Below the pieces are notes generated by a model. The model did no database searches and had not been told where the DNA came from. It worked only from the letters and a program-made list of their open reading frames with translations. Source: Aurantiochytrium sp. KH105 (Eukaryota; Sar; Bigyra; Thraustochytrida; Thraustochytriidae). From it: a DNA stretch of 64,000 bases. This document shows positions 20,279-31,253 of the stretch, one piece after another (position 1 is the first letter of the stretch; each line of letters opens with the position of its first letter). A program made the translations under genes and the position numbers. The stretch is taken from positions 326,684-390,683 of the forward strand of contig BGKB01000051.1 of NCBI GenBank assembly GCA_003116975.1, written 5' to 3'.

Positions 20279-21393
20279 GTCTGTGCGAGAGTCTGTCTGT
20301 CTCCTGCGTCCGCGTCGTGTCGAAGTGCTCGACGCCGATTCTTTCGACCCCGAGCCGCGTCGCGCCAGCTAGGTCGATCGGTGTGAGTGAGTTGATGTGG
20401 AGGCGGCGTCAATCAAGGCCACTGTCGGCTTGGAGGCCGCGGCGGGAGGAAAGGAAGGAGGGAGGAAGGAAGGAAGGAAGCTCGCCGCGCAGCAGCCAGC
20501 AGCAGCCGGAGGCGACCGTGACCACCTGACCCTGAGGGAAGCCAAGGGCGGCGCAGCGCGCCACGGACGGACGCCGCAGTTGCCTTGCCTTACTTTGCCT
20601 TGCCTGCGCGACGAGTGGGACGCGCGGAATCGCCGCAGCCGCTTCTTCTCGAGGCCAGACAGTCGCCGCCGGGCTGGAAGACCTCAAACAAGGAGCAAAT
20701 TAAGATTGCGAGCTCTGCGATGGGCCGACCGACAGACCTCGGCCGGGCAGAGTGACTGACTGACCGGCGGCCTCCGTCCCTCTGGCAAGCAAGCGCTCCA
20801 ACCTCGAGCGCGACAGGCGCGGCAGACCCGCGGCCCGAACAGACGTGCTCGCGCGAAATCGCCGCGCGGCCGCCGTCTGCCGCCTCGACGTTGCCTCGGC
20901 GGTGACCACGCACACGGGCACAGACTGTCTGTCTCAGTCTCTCTGTATACGTCTGTCTGTCTGTCTTTCGTTCTCCCCGCGAGACCGTGATTGATTCGCC
21001 CCTACAGAAGTTCGCCCTTCCTCCTGCCCTCAATCTATCTGTCAATTTCCGCTCGCCTCGCCCCGCCGACGCGGGAAGGAGGGAGGCAGGGAGGCAGGGA
21101 GAGACGCGCCCGCGGGGCCCTGCGCGAGGGCCGGGCGCGGTCACCGGGACGCGGAGCCGGAGCGCCGCGGCGGAAGCGGCGCCGAGGCGAGCCGCGGCTG
21201 CGGGCCCTGCTACGGGGCCGGAGATCGCTGGCTCGGCCGCTCGCGCCAAAATGACAAGTTGCCTGCCTGCCTGCCTGCCTGACTGCCCGCGCCGCGTCCG
21301 TACTGCTACCGTCCCAAAGGACGTGGCTCGGGGCGAAAGCGGCAGCAGTCTCGTCTGTCTCGATTCGACTAGGATGTCGCCAGAGAAGTGAGT

Positions 21394-21420
21394 TGATGAT
21401 CTGATCTGATCTGATCTGAT
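21394..21420. repeat. GATCT pentanucleotide repeat
   Basis: Five tandem GATCT-type units (tgatctgatctgatctgatc), followed by two CCGGT-type units. Non-coding context. Confidence 0.8.
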
Positions 21421-23221
21421 CCGGTCCGGTTCGAAATCTAGAGAGAGCGCGAAATCGACTTTTGCCACGGAAGAAGAAAAGGCAAATTAGAGGCAGCCAC
21501 CCTGCCAGACCAGTTGGCAGCTTGCAGCCTGCAGAGACTGGAGCCAATGTATGATGGTTCGGCAGCGTGCAGGGCCCTCCCTCACCGGCCGGTTGCTTGC
21601 TTGTGTGTTGGTGCCTTGCGCCTGGCCTGCGCCTGGCCTGCCTAGTCCTTACACCGCCGCGAGCGGCCCTGGTGAGAAAGGGCTCTGCGTCCGCAGATGG
21701 CCGGGGCCGGTGCTCCTTTTAGAGTTGCGGGAATTGGCCAAAGAGGAGCTTGCTTGGTTCTTCGCTCGCTCCGAGTCGTCCCTTTGTTGATCGGCGAGCG
21801 GGTCGATCGGTTAGAGTTTGATTGCCAGTGGGACTGGCCGAGTCCCCGTGCGAACTACTGACCCGGCTAGAGACCCAGCTCAAGCCGGCCCAGTCCACGC
21901 TGCCGATCCAACGCCCCGCGACGCGACGCTACGCCAAGCTCAGCCGCGGCGCCCTAACACGAGGCGTTTGGCCAATTTTAGGACTTGGGGTTTCCTCCTT
22001 CCTGTTCACCGCGCGAGGAAAACGCCAGCCAGGACCGTGGAAAGGCCGCTCCCTTCCTTACACACGCAACCCTTGCCTCTCGCCGGCGTGCAAGGTGTCC
22101 ACGTCGCGGTCAAAATCCGCAAAGCTGTCTTTGAGGCTGCCTCCGGCGGCTGCTCGCCAAATTGTGTTCACCTCCCTTGCGTGCGAAGCCTCAAAGAGAA
22201 AATATCTACGCGCCTGCTCTGCCCTGCTCGTTGCCTGTCGCTGCCGCGCTCGCTCACTCGCCCTCTCGCTCGCTCGAAGCGCGACCCGCGGCGCGCCTGC
22301 GCGCCTGCAAGGTTCGGGTTTTTAGCCGGAGCTGGGAGGAGCTGGCGAGTGGCCCTCGCTCGCTTCGTCGGGTCGTGGCCGCGAGGGACTGCGATGCGAT
22401 GCGACGCGGCGCCGCTGATGGTGGTGACCGGTGAGTTGACCTCGCGCCCGACAGCGACGGCGGCCGACCCGCCAGCCTCCTGCGCCTGCTCGCGAGTGGG
22501 CGACCGGACGGGCGGACGGACGCACCGCGGCGCCAGCGCCCTCGAAGCCTCGCACGCAAGCGGCGTCTTGGGCGCCCTTGGGTCGCCGCGAGTGGTGATC
22601 GCGTGCGCGTTCGGGATTTGGGCGCAGTCAATCAATCAGTGGTACTCGTGTGATAATACCGGGGATAAATTGATGACGGCCAATGTAATCATTTCTTCTT
22701 ACTGCCACTGCCCTCTCTTTTCCTTTCCCTCTGCAAGACCTTCGACATGCAAGCTCAAATGGCAAGTGGGAAGGATCCAAGGGAAGCAAGAGAACGAGCA
22801 CGCGAGCCAGCCTCTGCAAGCGGTGGCGACCGCATGCGAGACGAGCACGGCCGCGGTACGGTGGGAATAGCGAGACAGGCAAACAAACGGGCGCAGGCGC
22901 TTGCCGTGGTGGGCGAAGCTGTCATGTGCTGCGGGTGTGCAGCGGCTCGAGGACCTACCGCAGTCTACGTCTTCGTCCCCCGCAGATGCGGCGCCAGGGC
23001 CCCAAGAGGAGGAGCCTGTAAACCTGATGATCAGCTGGTGTCTCTGTGGGGAGTGCGGAGGAATTGCGGAGGCGCGCTGGACATTGGCCACGATGGCTGC
23101 GGGCGGCATGGCGCCCGAGCCCTGGAACTTGGGGGAGTTGTGGGCGACAGCTGAGGACTAAGAGGGCCTCGAAAGACATCGCATAGCCAGCCGCCTTGAC
23201 GTCCGGCCGATCGACAGCGAC

Positions 23222-23270
23222 CAAGCAAGCAAGCAAGCAAGCAAGCAACAACGCAACGCAACGCAATGCA
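23222..23270. repeat. CAAG and CAACG microsatellites
   Basis: Seven CAAG units followed directly by CAACG units (acgcaacgcaacgcaatg). Confidence 0.9.
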
Positions 23271-23800
23271 AGCTGAGACGGCAAGTGCTGGTGGTTGCAC
23301 TTGCAACCCGTGTCGGCGTGCGTTGCGCTACGTACGTGATAGTCGTCAGCCTCGCATTGGCTGTTGTTCTGTTTTTTTTGTCGCATCGGTCGGTTGTCGC
23401 AATGGCAGTCAGTGGTTGGCAGGCACAGAGGCAGGATGCAGGCATCTAGCTTTGCTGCAGGCAGGCAGGCCGGCCCATCCCACAAACGATCCAGGACAGA
23501 CTGACAGAGAGGCAAGCATGCAGTGGTAGGTAGACAGCGAGCCAGCCACCAGCCTGGTCTGCGCTGCTTGGCGCAGGTCAGAAGAGCGTGCGCGGAGTTC
23601 GCGGCCGCCCAACGAGCCGTGCCACGCACGTTTCAGAGCCGCAGCGCCAACGATCCAACCTCGCCCGACTTCGCCTTCCTCACGTTGGCCTCAAGTTGGC
23701 TTCACTGTCAAGTCGAGTTGGCTTGGCTGCGGGCTCGCTGACGGGCTGGAAATTCAGTCGCGCGCACTAGCCCCGTCGCGAACGCAGCTGAGACCAAGTT

Positions 23801-23851
23801 TTCCTCCTCCTCCTCCTCATCCTCCTCCTCCTCCTACTACTACTACTACTT
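23801..23851. repeat. CCT / TAC trinucleotide repeats
   Basis: Two CCT runs separated by CAT, followed by five TAC units. Non-coding context. Confidence 0.85.
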
Positions 23852-24045
23852 CATGATGGGGAAGGCGAAGCCAAGTGCAGGATGCGGCGAGCAACCGTGG
23901 CCATCCAATTCTTCTTGAACAGGCAGGCCGACCGACGGACGCGCTCGAACTGCCTCTTTCCGGCCGGCGACCATGGCATGTGAAGGCGAAGATCGATCGC
24001 TGCAGCTGAAGGCAGCCAAATCCAAACCAAGCAACCTTGTACTGC

Positions 24046-24092
24046 GAACGCACGCACGCACGCACGCACGCATGCAAGCACGCAAGCACGCA
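24046..24092. repeat. ACGC microsatellite
   Basis: Six ACGC units passing into ATGCAAGC and ACGCAAGC variants. A similar ACGC/ACGG tract recurs near 24507-24540. Confidence 0.85.
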
Positions 24093-25460
24093 ATGGCGCC
24101 TGCAGCAGCCAGCAGTGCAGGCGGCAGCTGCTGGCTGCTGCACGAGGCCGGCAACCAACCGTCCCGCAGAAAGAAGGATATGGAGGCGGAGGAGGAGAAA
24201 GACGCACGCACTTCGCCGCAAGCCTTGCGCAGTCGTCGACTCCAGGCTCCGGTGCCGCTTGCCTCGCCCGCCCGGCGCGAGCCCGGTCGCCGCGAACTCG
24301 CGGCGCGCGTCCCTCGCTCGTTCGCGCGGCACGCCGGCCAGGGAAGCAGCGCGAGCGCGAGCGGGACGGCCGCCGGCTCCTGGGCGGCAGTGAGCAGGGC
24401 GAGTGGCCAGCATGGCCGCCGTTCTTTCCCACAACGCGGCAGGTAGCCTGCCCTGCTGCGTGAAAGACAGGCCGTATACGTTTGTTGGTTGGGGCCTGCA
24501 CACCCACGCACGCACGCACGGCCGGACGCACGGACGGACAACTGCGAGCCAGGAGCCAAGACTGCCAGCCCGAGGAGGCCCGTCGGCAGCGGCGACGCGG
24601 AGCGAGTGGCGACGGCAACCCGCCCGCGGCAGGGCAGGTAGTTGCGATTGATCAACTGCGCCATGCCGACGCTGCTGCAGCAGCCAGCAGCCGGCAGCTG
24701 CCTGCTTTCGTTCGCCTGGCGCGCCTGCGGCGGGGGGATCGCGCCGCTGTGGGCTGCGACTGCGGTCCCGCTCTCCGCGCCACTGTGGCAGTGCTAGCTC
24801 CAGATGCAGCTGCTTCTTTCGTCTTTCTTTCAAGTGCACCGCACGGGCCGACCAACGGTCGCGACGACGAGGACTCGACCTCGCGATCTTGTGCGCGAGG
24901 CATCCGCGGCATGCGCGACGGCTGCGCTGCGCTGCGTCGCGCTGCGAGCTGCAGAGGCGGCGGCTGCGGACAATCGCGTCGCGTTGGCGGACGATGGGTG
25001 GCTGGTAGCGCCGGGGTGGCGGTTGGGCGCGCCCGCTTGCGGGGTGTGTGCGCAGGATCATTAGTAGCAGAAGCACAAGCAGTGGGGTCCGTCGATCCTG
25101 TGTCCACGAAAGTGGCGTGCGCAAGGCGCTGCTTGTGACTACCGTGCCGACCGGGGCGATTGAGCACACCGCCAACGCCCGATCCTGGCTGGCAGCGGTC
25201 GAAGACGGCCGGGCTGGAGAGGCATACATCCTTCCGTCCATCCGTCCGTTCGTTCGTTCGTTCATTCATACGGCGGATCGCGGGGCGGGAATCGAGCGAC
25301 CTGGCTTGCGGCCAGACAACACGCGAGCGAATAGACAGGTCGTCCGCAAGACGACCGACGAGCGACTGGAGACCCCCGTCTCGTGCTGCCCACTGCCATC
25401 ATCATCTGAGAGGCTGATTGTGAGCGAGCGAGGTCGCGCAAGAACGATCAGTCTTCTTCC

Positions 25461-25516
25461 CATTGATGGATTGATTGATGGATTGATTGATGGATTGATA
25501 TTGATGGATTGATTGA
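25461..25516. repeat. Tandem repeat of a 12-bp unit (ATTGATGGATTG)
   Basis: Four to five copies of ATTGATGGATTG with one AT insertion before the last copy. Confidence 0.9.
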
Positions 25517-25719
25517 CCTGCGCCACGCACCGACGTACGGGCTTGCATCGCGCGCCGGCGCGCGAGGTTTCGTCTGGTTCTGTGCTCCGGCGCGTCCTGG
25601 ACCAAGTCGCTCGCGATTCTTGGACGCCTCGAGCCAGCCACCGACACAAGGGACACTGATTGTGTCGACTTCGCAACGCCACAGACAGCCAGACTGACGC
25701 ACACGGACACGAACCAATC

Positions 25720-25789
25720 GAGGCACGGGACAGAAATGGACCAAATGAGGCGCGGGACAAAAATGAACCAAATGAGGCGCGGGACAGGA
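25720..25789. repeat. 27-bp tandem repeat
   Basis: Two and a half copies of a 27-bp unit beginning GAGGC(A/G)CGGGACA and ending CCAAAT, with few differences between copies. Confidence 0.85.
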
Positions 25790-26498
25790 AGGACACAACT
25801 TAAAGCTCAAGAGAGTCAAGACCAGACTTGACAAAACGGGACAGGACAGGACGAGAAAGAAAAGGAGGGAAAAGGAGGAGGACTTGTCGTCACCTGCAAG
25901 GAAGAAGATTGTTGCAAACCTCGTCGCTTTTTAAATTTGCCTCTCAGTACGCAGGCGACAGTATCTGGCGTGGCCGCATTCTGACGAGACTAAAATTTAC
26001 AAGTGGGGAAGAAGCGCCATCACCACAACATGTAGCAGACCAAAAGAGAACCGAGTAAACCGCTGCGAATGATGACCGTCACCTTTGCGGAGTGAAAGAG
26101 ATTCTCGAGCATTCAATCGTCTCGTCTCGGCCTTCCTCGACTGATCTTCGCAAAGACAAAATGATTGCAGCAATACAAATGTCTCGCGTAAGCAAAGCTT
26201 CTCCCGACTATCCTATCGTCGACAATGATCATCGTGGAGCGGTATAGCAACGCCTCTTGGAAGACACGACCCAAATTTCGTTAATCCTTGCATAACACGC
26301 CTCGGCGCACTCATAGTAAGGCACATTGAGCGTATGTGCACGTCCGCATCATCGGCAACGGCAGGCTGTTCCACACCTTTAGATCAATGACAGGCTACCT
26401 CACGCATGCAGAAGTACATATGTACGTTTGTTTACGGTAACTTTAGACGCTACTTCCCTTCACGATGGAACGCAGAGTTTGCTGACTAATACTACCTA

Positions 26499-26502
<4 letters not shown>

Positions 26503-26529
<27 letters not shown>
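26503..26529. repeat. (CAG)9 trinucleotide repeat
   Basis: Nine CAG units. The plus frame reading them as Gln continues only to about 26670, so I do not call a gene here. Confidence 0.9.
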
Positions 26530-27039
26530 TCGTGGATGATCTTACGGAAAATCCCTCTGGACCCTGGACGCACTGAAAGTCTCCATGTAAGTGAGGCGCC
26601 GTGGCCGCGAAATTGCGCGCAGTTTCCGGAGGATCATCTTGAGCTCGTCTCCGCCAAGGGGGTGCGGTAACGCGCCGAGAAGGCGAGAAATGAACTGCGC
26701 CTAGATGCTGGCGATGGAGGGTTTCCGTCTGCACAATGTCTCGTTGATGAACGGGGCGGCGACTTTTCTCGAGGAAATCGCGCGGCAGTTCCTCCAGGTC
26801 GCATGTTTTTTTTTCAACTGACGCATCGATCTTGAATGCAGTCTCGACGATTTTCATAGCTCTGTCTCCGATCATTCAACGCTCGCGTGCGCCTTGTCAA
26901 TATTCAGCAGCGAAAACAATGCAGAGAGCTGGAAGGACGAATTCAAGAAGATGATTGACCAGGCTGTCGAGGCGAATGTGGACGGTGGCTATGTGACACC
27001 GATTAAAGAGGTCAACCATAGCGCGCAGGCACAACGCCT

Positions 27040-27390
27040 GCAAATGGCGCGAGACGCAATAGTAGAGCCTCGCAATGGTGGTGGAGATCCGCGCAAGTTT
27101 GCCAAGATTCTCCATTGCACGGGTCAGTTATTGAGAAGTCAAAGCGAGTTATTACGATGAAGCACTGTCAATTGGCGAAGAAAGTCTTGACGAGCGGCAT
27201 CCCAAAGTGGCGACATCATTGCCTGACGCACACAAGACCACCACGAGGAGATCTTAGCGTACTTCGAGCAAGTGATGCTCACAGGAAAGTGGGTTTTGGC
27301 GACCGTCATCCCTCGGTGGCGATCATGGCGAACAACTTGAACGCCACTCGCGGAGAAGAAATGCTGACTGGGAAAGGCTTTCACATTTAA
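27040..27390 (+). pseudogene. Degraded TPR (kinesin-light-chain-like) pseudogene
   Basis: Fragments typical of KLC-type TPR repeats are spread over three reading frames. One frame reads FAKILHCTGQLLRSQSE (about 27092-27145). After a frame change at about 27150 it reads YYDEALSIGEESLDERHPKV followed by ATSL. That frame stops at a TAG near 27253. A third frame then gives VGFGDRHPSVAIMANNLN. The KLC/TPR_12 consensus is roughly Y-x-EAL...GxxHPxVAxxLNNLA, matched twice. With two frame breaks and a stop this cannot make a continuous protein. An open frame from 26894 leads into it but has no recognised domain. It is either a relic of a longer TPR gene or an inserted fragment. Confidence 0.7.
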
Positions 27391-27736
27391 AAATTTTTAA
27401 AAATGTAAACTTTAATTTTTAAAAATTAGCCTTCCTACGTTGTGGTACTCTAGTATCCCGGGCCATGGGGTGATTGCTTGATGATAGGGAAATCGTGATT
27501 TTTACTAAAATTTCTATAAAAGTCTGACGACTCCACGACGAGCAGAGCTCAGTTCTGTGGCGGTTCCTAAAATGTTCCCTTCATCTCTCGGTTCTGCTAC
27601 AGTTCCTAAACCGTTCCATTGATTTCTCGACGGTTATCAGCAAACTCTTCTGCGAGCAAACTCTTTTTACGAGCACAATCCTGCGAGCAGCGTGTGGACA
27701 AGCAAAGCGTGCTTCCGCCCGCATTTAGCCGGCAAC
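27391..27736. promoter_or_regulatory. AT-rich spacer with TATA-like box and short tandem repeats
   Basis: Starts with an AT-rich block (27387-27428, TTTTTAAAAAT type). TATAAAAG lies at 27515-27522, about 215 bp before the small ORF at 27737. A ~39-bp imperfect duplication (GTTCCTAAA...GTTCC) spans about 27552-27630, followed by GCGAGCAAACTCTT-type repeats near 27640-27690. The TATA box may serve the small downstream ORF; this is inference. Confidence 0.4.
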
Positions 27737-27952
27737 ATGGACACCAAGCTCCGCGCCCGCGCAGACGAGCTGCAAGGCGCCGTTGAGAGACTCGGCGGCC
27801 TTCTCAAGGAGACATCGCAGCACGTGGACCGGGCTGGCGCAGCCTTTTCGTGCGCGGTAGACTTGGCTGCGCTGGCTTCGAGGCTTGCAGATCAGCAGGG
27901 CTGCGTGCGCGCCGAAAAGCACATGCAAGTACATCAAGAAACGGGTCGATAA
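27737..27952 (+). CDS. Small helical protein of unknown function
   Basis: A 71-residue frame beginning MDTKLRARADELQGAVERL, predicted by eye to be almost entirely helical with heptad-like hydrophobics, ending AEKHMQVHQETGR. Upstream is a TATA-like box and the ATG context is acceptable (caacATGg). The end may be wrong: a possible donor (GTACAT after CAA, near 27926) could splice to a further exon, and another frame continues KYIKKRVDKLLLFFDIL. Small coiled-coil subunits of larger complexes (for example kinetochore or trafficking complexes) look like this, but I cannot assign one. The next gene on the right is convergent. Confidence 0.4.
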   Translation: MDTKLRARADELQGAVERLGGLLKETSQHVDRAGAAFSCAVDLAALASRLADQQGCVRAEKHMQVHQETGR

Positions 27953-28123
27953 ATTGCTCCTTTTCTTTGACATCCTTCTTTTTTCGCCATGCGAGATGGC
28001 TTCTGGCGTTCCTGGCCTCGCGCAACACAACGCGACGCGATGGGAAGACAAGACAACTGTATTTTATAAACATCACTATACCCATGAGCGGTTCTCATCT
28101 ATTCAATCGTTCGTTTCAATTGT

Positions 28124-29043
28124 TCATGCCGAGGTCGCTGGAAAAGCGTCTGCGATAAACTCGAGGACCGGATCGAGCTTGGCGCCACCCTCGAGAACGG
28201 AAGCGGAGCAAAACTCAACCTCGCAACCTGCGTCGCTGTCAAACTCGAAGGGCACGCCCTCGGTACCGAGAGCAATCTCCATTTCGTCGTCGCCTTCCGT
28301 ATCAATGGAGTGACGCGTCGTCTTGAGACCATCAATCTCCTTTTCAAGCTTCTTGCGCAGATCTTCGGGCGCAATCGCGCCAGACACCTCGCACTTGTTG
28401 CAGACAATAAGCATGCGTGGCTCGCAACCACTGCGAATAATCTCCACGAAAACGTCATACAGTAAACTAGAAATTTCGCGAATATCCTTGGGCTTGACGG
28501 CCGCTGCATCCACGAGAAACACCAGGCATCGCGCCTGCACAATCACATCGGGAAGCTGCGTGCGGAGACGCGCGTGGCCGGGAAAGTCAATCACGCGGCG
28601 AGGAGTATCTACGTCGGCACCCACGAGTGGGAAACGCTTTTCCTGGATCTCCATCGAGGTCACGCATTCTGGACATTTGTCGGCGAGTCTGCTCATTTTG
28701 GCAAAGTGCGGTGTTAGTTTGTTGATTCCTCATCTTTCGTTTGACGTTTTCCAATCGACACTTACAGCTTGTAGAACAGCGAGGTCTTGCCGGAGCCCGA
28801 ATTGCCCAATAGCACGACGGCATCGCCTGTACGTTTGCGGCCGCCTGCGCCGCCGCCGCTGCTGTTGCCGCCGGTCACAGCCCACGTGGCGAGCACAATT
28901 GCCAAGAGCGTTGCGGCGATGAGGATTGCCAGTGCTGCATCATCCGATACGCCTAGCTGCCGCGCGACCGCCGCCTCGGCGCTTGCGAGCGGCGTCTGCA
29001 GCGCGTCAGGCACGGCGCCGCGCAGGGTCTCCATGTCGCCCAA
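28124..29043 (-). CDS. SRPRB: Signal recognition particle receptor subunit beta
   Basis: Two exons, 29043-28766 and 28688-28124, joined across a 77-bp intron (GTAAGT donor, ACTAAC branch-like site, CAG acceptor), giving 280 residues. The SRP receptor beta subunit is an ER-membrane small GTPase that anchors SR-alpha and so docks ribosomes carrying secretory proteins. Visible features: one N-terminal transmembrane helix (ALAILIAATLLAIVLATWAV), the P-loop GNSGSGKTSLF at the exon 1 end, the switch-II motif DFPGHARLR, the family stretch ARCLVFLVDAAAVKPKDIRE, and CNKCE where most relatives have NKxD. An acceptor three bases upstream (GAG) would insert one residue. The intron falls just after the P-loop. 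The start could also be the second Met, three codons later. Confidence 0.92.
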
Positions 29044-29651
29044 AAGGTTCGCGACGTTTTCCTTCTTCTCGCCTTCGTTCTCTCCTGCTTGACTTGCACC
29101 TGCGCGCGGTGCTACGTTCGTCTACTCTCTCTCTCTTTCTCTCTCGAGCGGTCTGCGCTCTCGTCGCACGCGCCCGGCGCGTCTGGACGCGTCCCGTCTT
29201 GCTCCACTATGTGTTCTGCCGCGTGGCACGCTAGGTGTAGGCATAGTCTAGTCACCGCTAGAGGCTGTTTGTTGTAGTATGTTGGGCGAGAACAGGTCGC
29301 CACGCTGATTGCAGTGCATACCACCAACGTAAGGTTGGCCATTGCGAAAGCCACTCGTAGGACTTTGTTGGCTGTCGTCGGGAGCTGTGGAATTTGCAAA
29401 AACTCGAGGGGGCACATTGGCAAGCTTAACTTTTTCTTTTTATAGTGCTATAGACCGTGACGTGAGAGGAAAGGAGCCAGAGCAAGGCGAGCGGCCATAC
29501 ACCATCGAGAAAGACGTCATGTTCTGCCTCGAGGCATGTTCTTTTTCCTCTCACACTTGTAGTACATGATGTACAGAAGAAAAGAAAAGAAAAGAAAAGA
29601 AAAGAAAAGAATGAAAGGTGGGGAAAGAGAGCAAACACGGGGAAAACAAGG
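29044..29651. other. Intergenic region between SRPRB and the RING gene
   Basis: Holds the SRPRB promoter side (CT-rich tract near 29126-29147) and the 3' flank of the RING gene, with an AAAAG microsatellite at 29576-29610. No gene is seen. Confidence 0.6.
29576..29610. repeat. AAAAG microsatellite
   Basis: Six to seven AAAAG units just downstream of the RING gene stop codon. Confidence 0.9.
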
Positions 29652-31253
29652 TCATGGGTCCGCAGTGTCGCGCAGAGACTGCTTGCATGCAACACAAGTG
29701 TCATGATCGACGAGCCAGGGGTCGATGCAGTCCTTGTGAAAAGCGTGCTTGCAAGGCATAACCTTGAGCTCCTCGTCCTCCTCATACGGATACTGGCAAA
29801 CCAGACACTTTGTGGTGTCAACGCCTCGCAGGGCGCCTTCGTCGTGCGAGGCAGCCTTAAAGACGACCACGGGCAGAGCCTCCACCAACGCACGACCGTC
29901 AACACGCCAGCGCTCCTGCTTGACGTTGCCAATGCGCTCGCCAAGCTCTACGAGTTCATCGTACGACATATCGTCCGGATCAAAGTCAGCGCCTCGAGCA
30001 GCCTCCTCCATTGCCACCCGAACACGATCCGCCTCGGCTTCCTCCTCGGCCATGAGCCGCAGTGCGAGAGCGACGCTCTCATCCTCTTCTGAAGCGGCAG
30101 CCCCAGACGTAGCACCTTCGGCGCCGCCGCTTGCCTCGCTGGCGTTCGCCTGCGCGACGTCGCTTCCCGTACGATGCATATTTCGCATCGCCTCGAGCTG
30201 GACTTGGTGAAGACGTTCCAAGAGCTGATCTTCCTCTTCAGCCATGAGCTGGCGCGCCAGACGCTCCGACTCGTCCAGGAGTTCCTGCTCGGTCTTGCCC
30301 TCTGTGCTCGCATCATTCATTGTGCTGCTCGTGGAGGACCACTGCAAACCACTCTCCGCGACGTTGCCCGTGAGGTCGATGGCCGAGACATCATGGCTAC
30401 TCATGTCGGCGTCGTTGTCGTCATCGACGACGTCTTCGAAGGCATCGTGCAGATTGACATCGCCGTCGGCATCCTCATCCTGATTGCGAGGGCCCGCTGG
30501 AGAAAGTGCTCCGGAAAACGAAAGACGCAGCGAAGCCGACCTTCCCGCAGACGTCGCATGCGCTCGCGTCTGGCGAGGTCGGTCCTGCGTGGTGGCCCAC
30601 AACAACTCGACGGGACTTGCCCGAATTTCTCGGCGATGACCCGGTCGCGGGGCGTGAACCTGATCATCCGCGCCCTGCAAACCAGAAGAAGCGTCGCGAG
30701 CGCGCCGTTGCGGGCGGTGATGGCTCGCGTACGCGTCTTGGCCTGTGCTGCTCGAAGAAAAAGAAGAAGAAGAGGAGGAAGAAGAAGAAGCCGTGGCGCC
30801 AACAGCGCCACCGCTCGTAGTGATGTCTTCAGCTGTCAAATCAATCGTCCCGACCGCCGCAGGCGTTTCGCAGCCTGCGGGTGTCGACAAGTGAAAGGGG
30901 ACATGGCGCGAAAACTGCTCTTGATGCTCATGGTGGAGCTGATGACGATGATGTCCACCGCGACGCGAGGACGAAGACCCGGATCCACGACGTGAAGCGC
31001 TCGTGTGCTCCAGTTCTGCCTCCTCCAAGTCGTCAAAGAGCTCGCGCGAGTCGGGCGAGAGGTCTTGCATGGTGGACTGCCACAATTGGTCTCTGCGCAC
31101 AGAAAGCAGAGACCGTGTTCCGCGGTCCTCATGGCGCGAGTCTTCTTGCGCCTTGACCTCGTCTTCGTCCACTAGCACGCTGGCTGGCGTCTTGAACCTC
31201 AAAGATGCGCGCCGTCTTCGCACGGGCGAGCCCGTCGGGTCCTGGCGCTGCAT
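29652..31253 (-). CDS. RING-H2 type E3 ubiquitin ligase
   Basis: 533 residues from the ATG at 31253; the longer open frame begins with GTG at 31286. Most of the protein is low complexity (Ser, His and Asp/Glu-rich). The C-terminus carries a complete RING-H2 domain: CLVC, then PCKHAFHKDCIDPWL, then CVAC, the C3-H2-C3 ligand pattern. Before it lie two related acidic-hydrophobic helices containing LMAEEE (LARQLMAEEE and LALRLMAEEE), which resemble ubiquitin-interacting motifs without the usual serine. The layout (long disordered N-terminus, terminal RING-H2) is that of many RNF126/Arkadia-type ligases. It should bind an E2 and transfer ubiquitin; substrates are unknown. No transmembrane segment. 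Confidence 0.85.
   Translation of the reverse strand: MQRQDPTGSPVRRRRASLRFKTPASVLVDEDEVKAQEDSRHEDRGTRSLLSVRRDQLWQSTMQDLSPDSRELFDDLEEAELEHTSASRRGSGSSSSRRGGHHRHQLHHEHQEQFSRHVPFHLSTPAGCETPAAVGTIDLTAEDITTSGGAVGATASSSSSSSSSFSSSSTGQDAYASHHRPQRRARDASSGLQGADDQVHAPRPGHRREIRASPVELLWATTQDRPRQTRAHATSAGRSASLRLSFSGALSPAGPRNQDEDADGDVNLHDAFEDVVDDDNDADMSSHDVSAIDLTGNVAESGLQWSSTSSTMNDASTEGKTEQELLDESERLARQLMAEEEDQLLERLHQVQLEAMRNMHRTGSDVAQANASEASGGAEGATSGAAASEEDESVALALRLMAEEEAEADRVRVAMEEAARGADFDPDDMSYDELVELGERIGNVKQERWRVDGRALVEALPVVVFKAASHDEGALRGVDTTKCLVCQYPYEEDEELKVMPCKHAFHKDCIDPWLVDHDTCVACKQSLRDTADP

Larger units (their letters stand above)
19380..26893. other. 7.5-kb region without recognisable genes
   Basis: Open frames up to ~480 codons exist on both strands, but they overlap each other, are Arg/Ala/Pro-rich from high GC, and run through microsatellites. 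None shows a conserved motif, so I call none of them. The first part is GC-rich with strong simple-sequence content; after about 25.8 kb it becomes more AT-rich. The start should include the AGC kinase promoter and 5' UTR. No tRNA or rRNA signature was found by eye. A non-coding RNA gene cannot be excluded. Confidence 0.6.

Noticed and set aside
21818-22870. 350-codon plus-strand open frame
   Set aside because: No conserved motif, low-complexity composition and competing overlapping frames; no sign of a real gene.
23817-25265. 482-codon open frame on the minus strand in the gene-free interval
   Set aside because: It is Arg/Ala/Cys-rich, runs through CCT and ACGC microsatellites, and overlaps several equally long frames on both strands; no motif. 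GC-rich non-coding DNA explains it.
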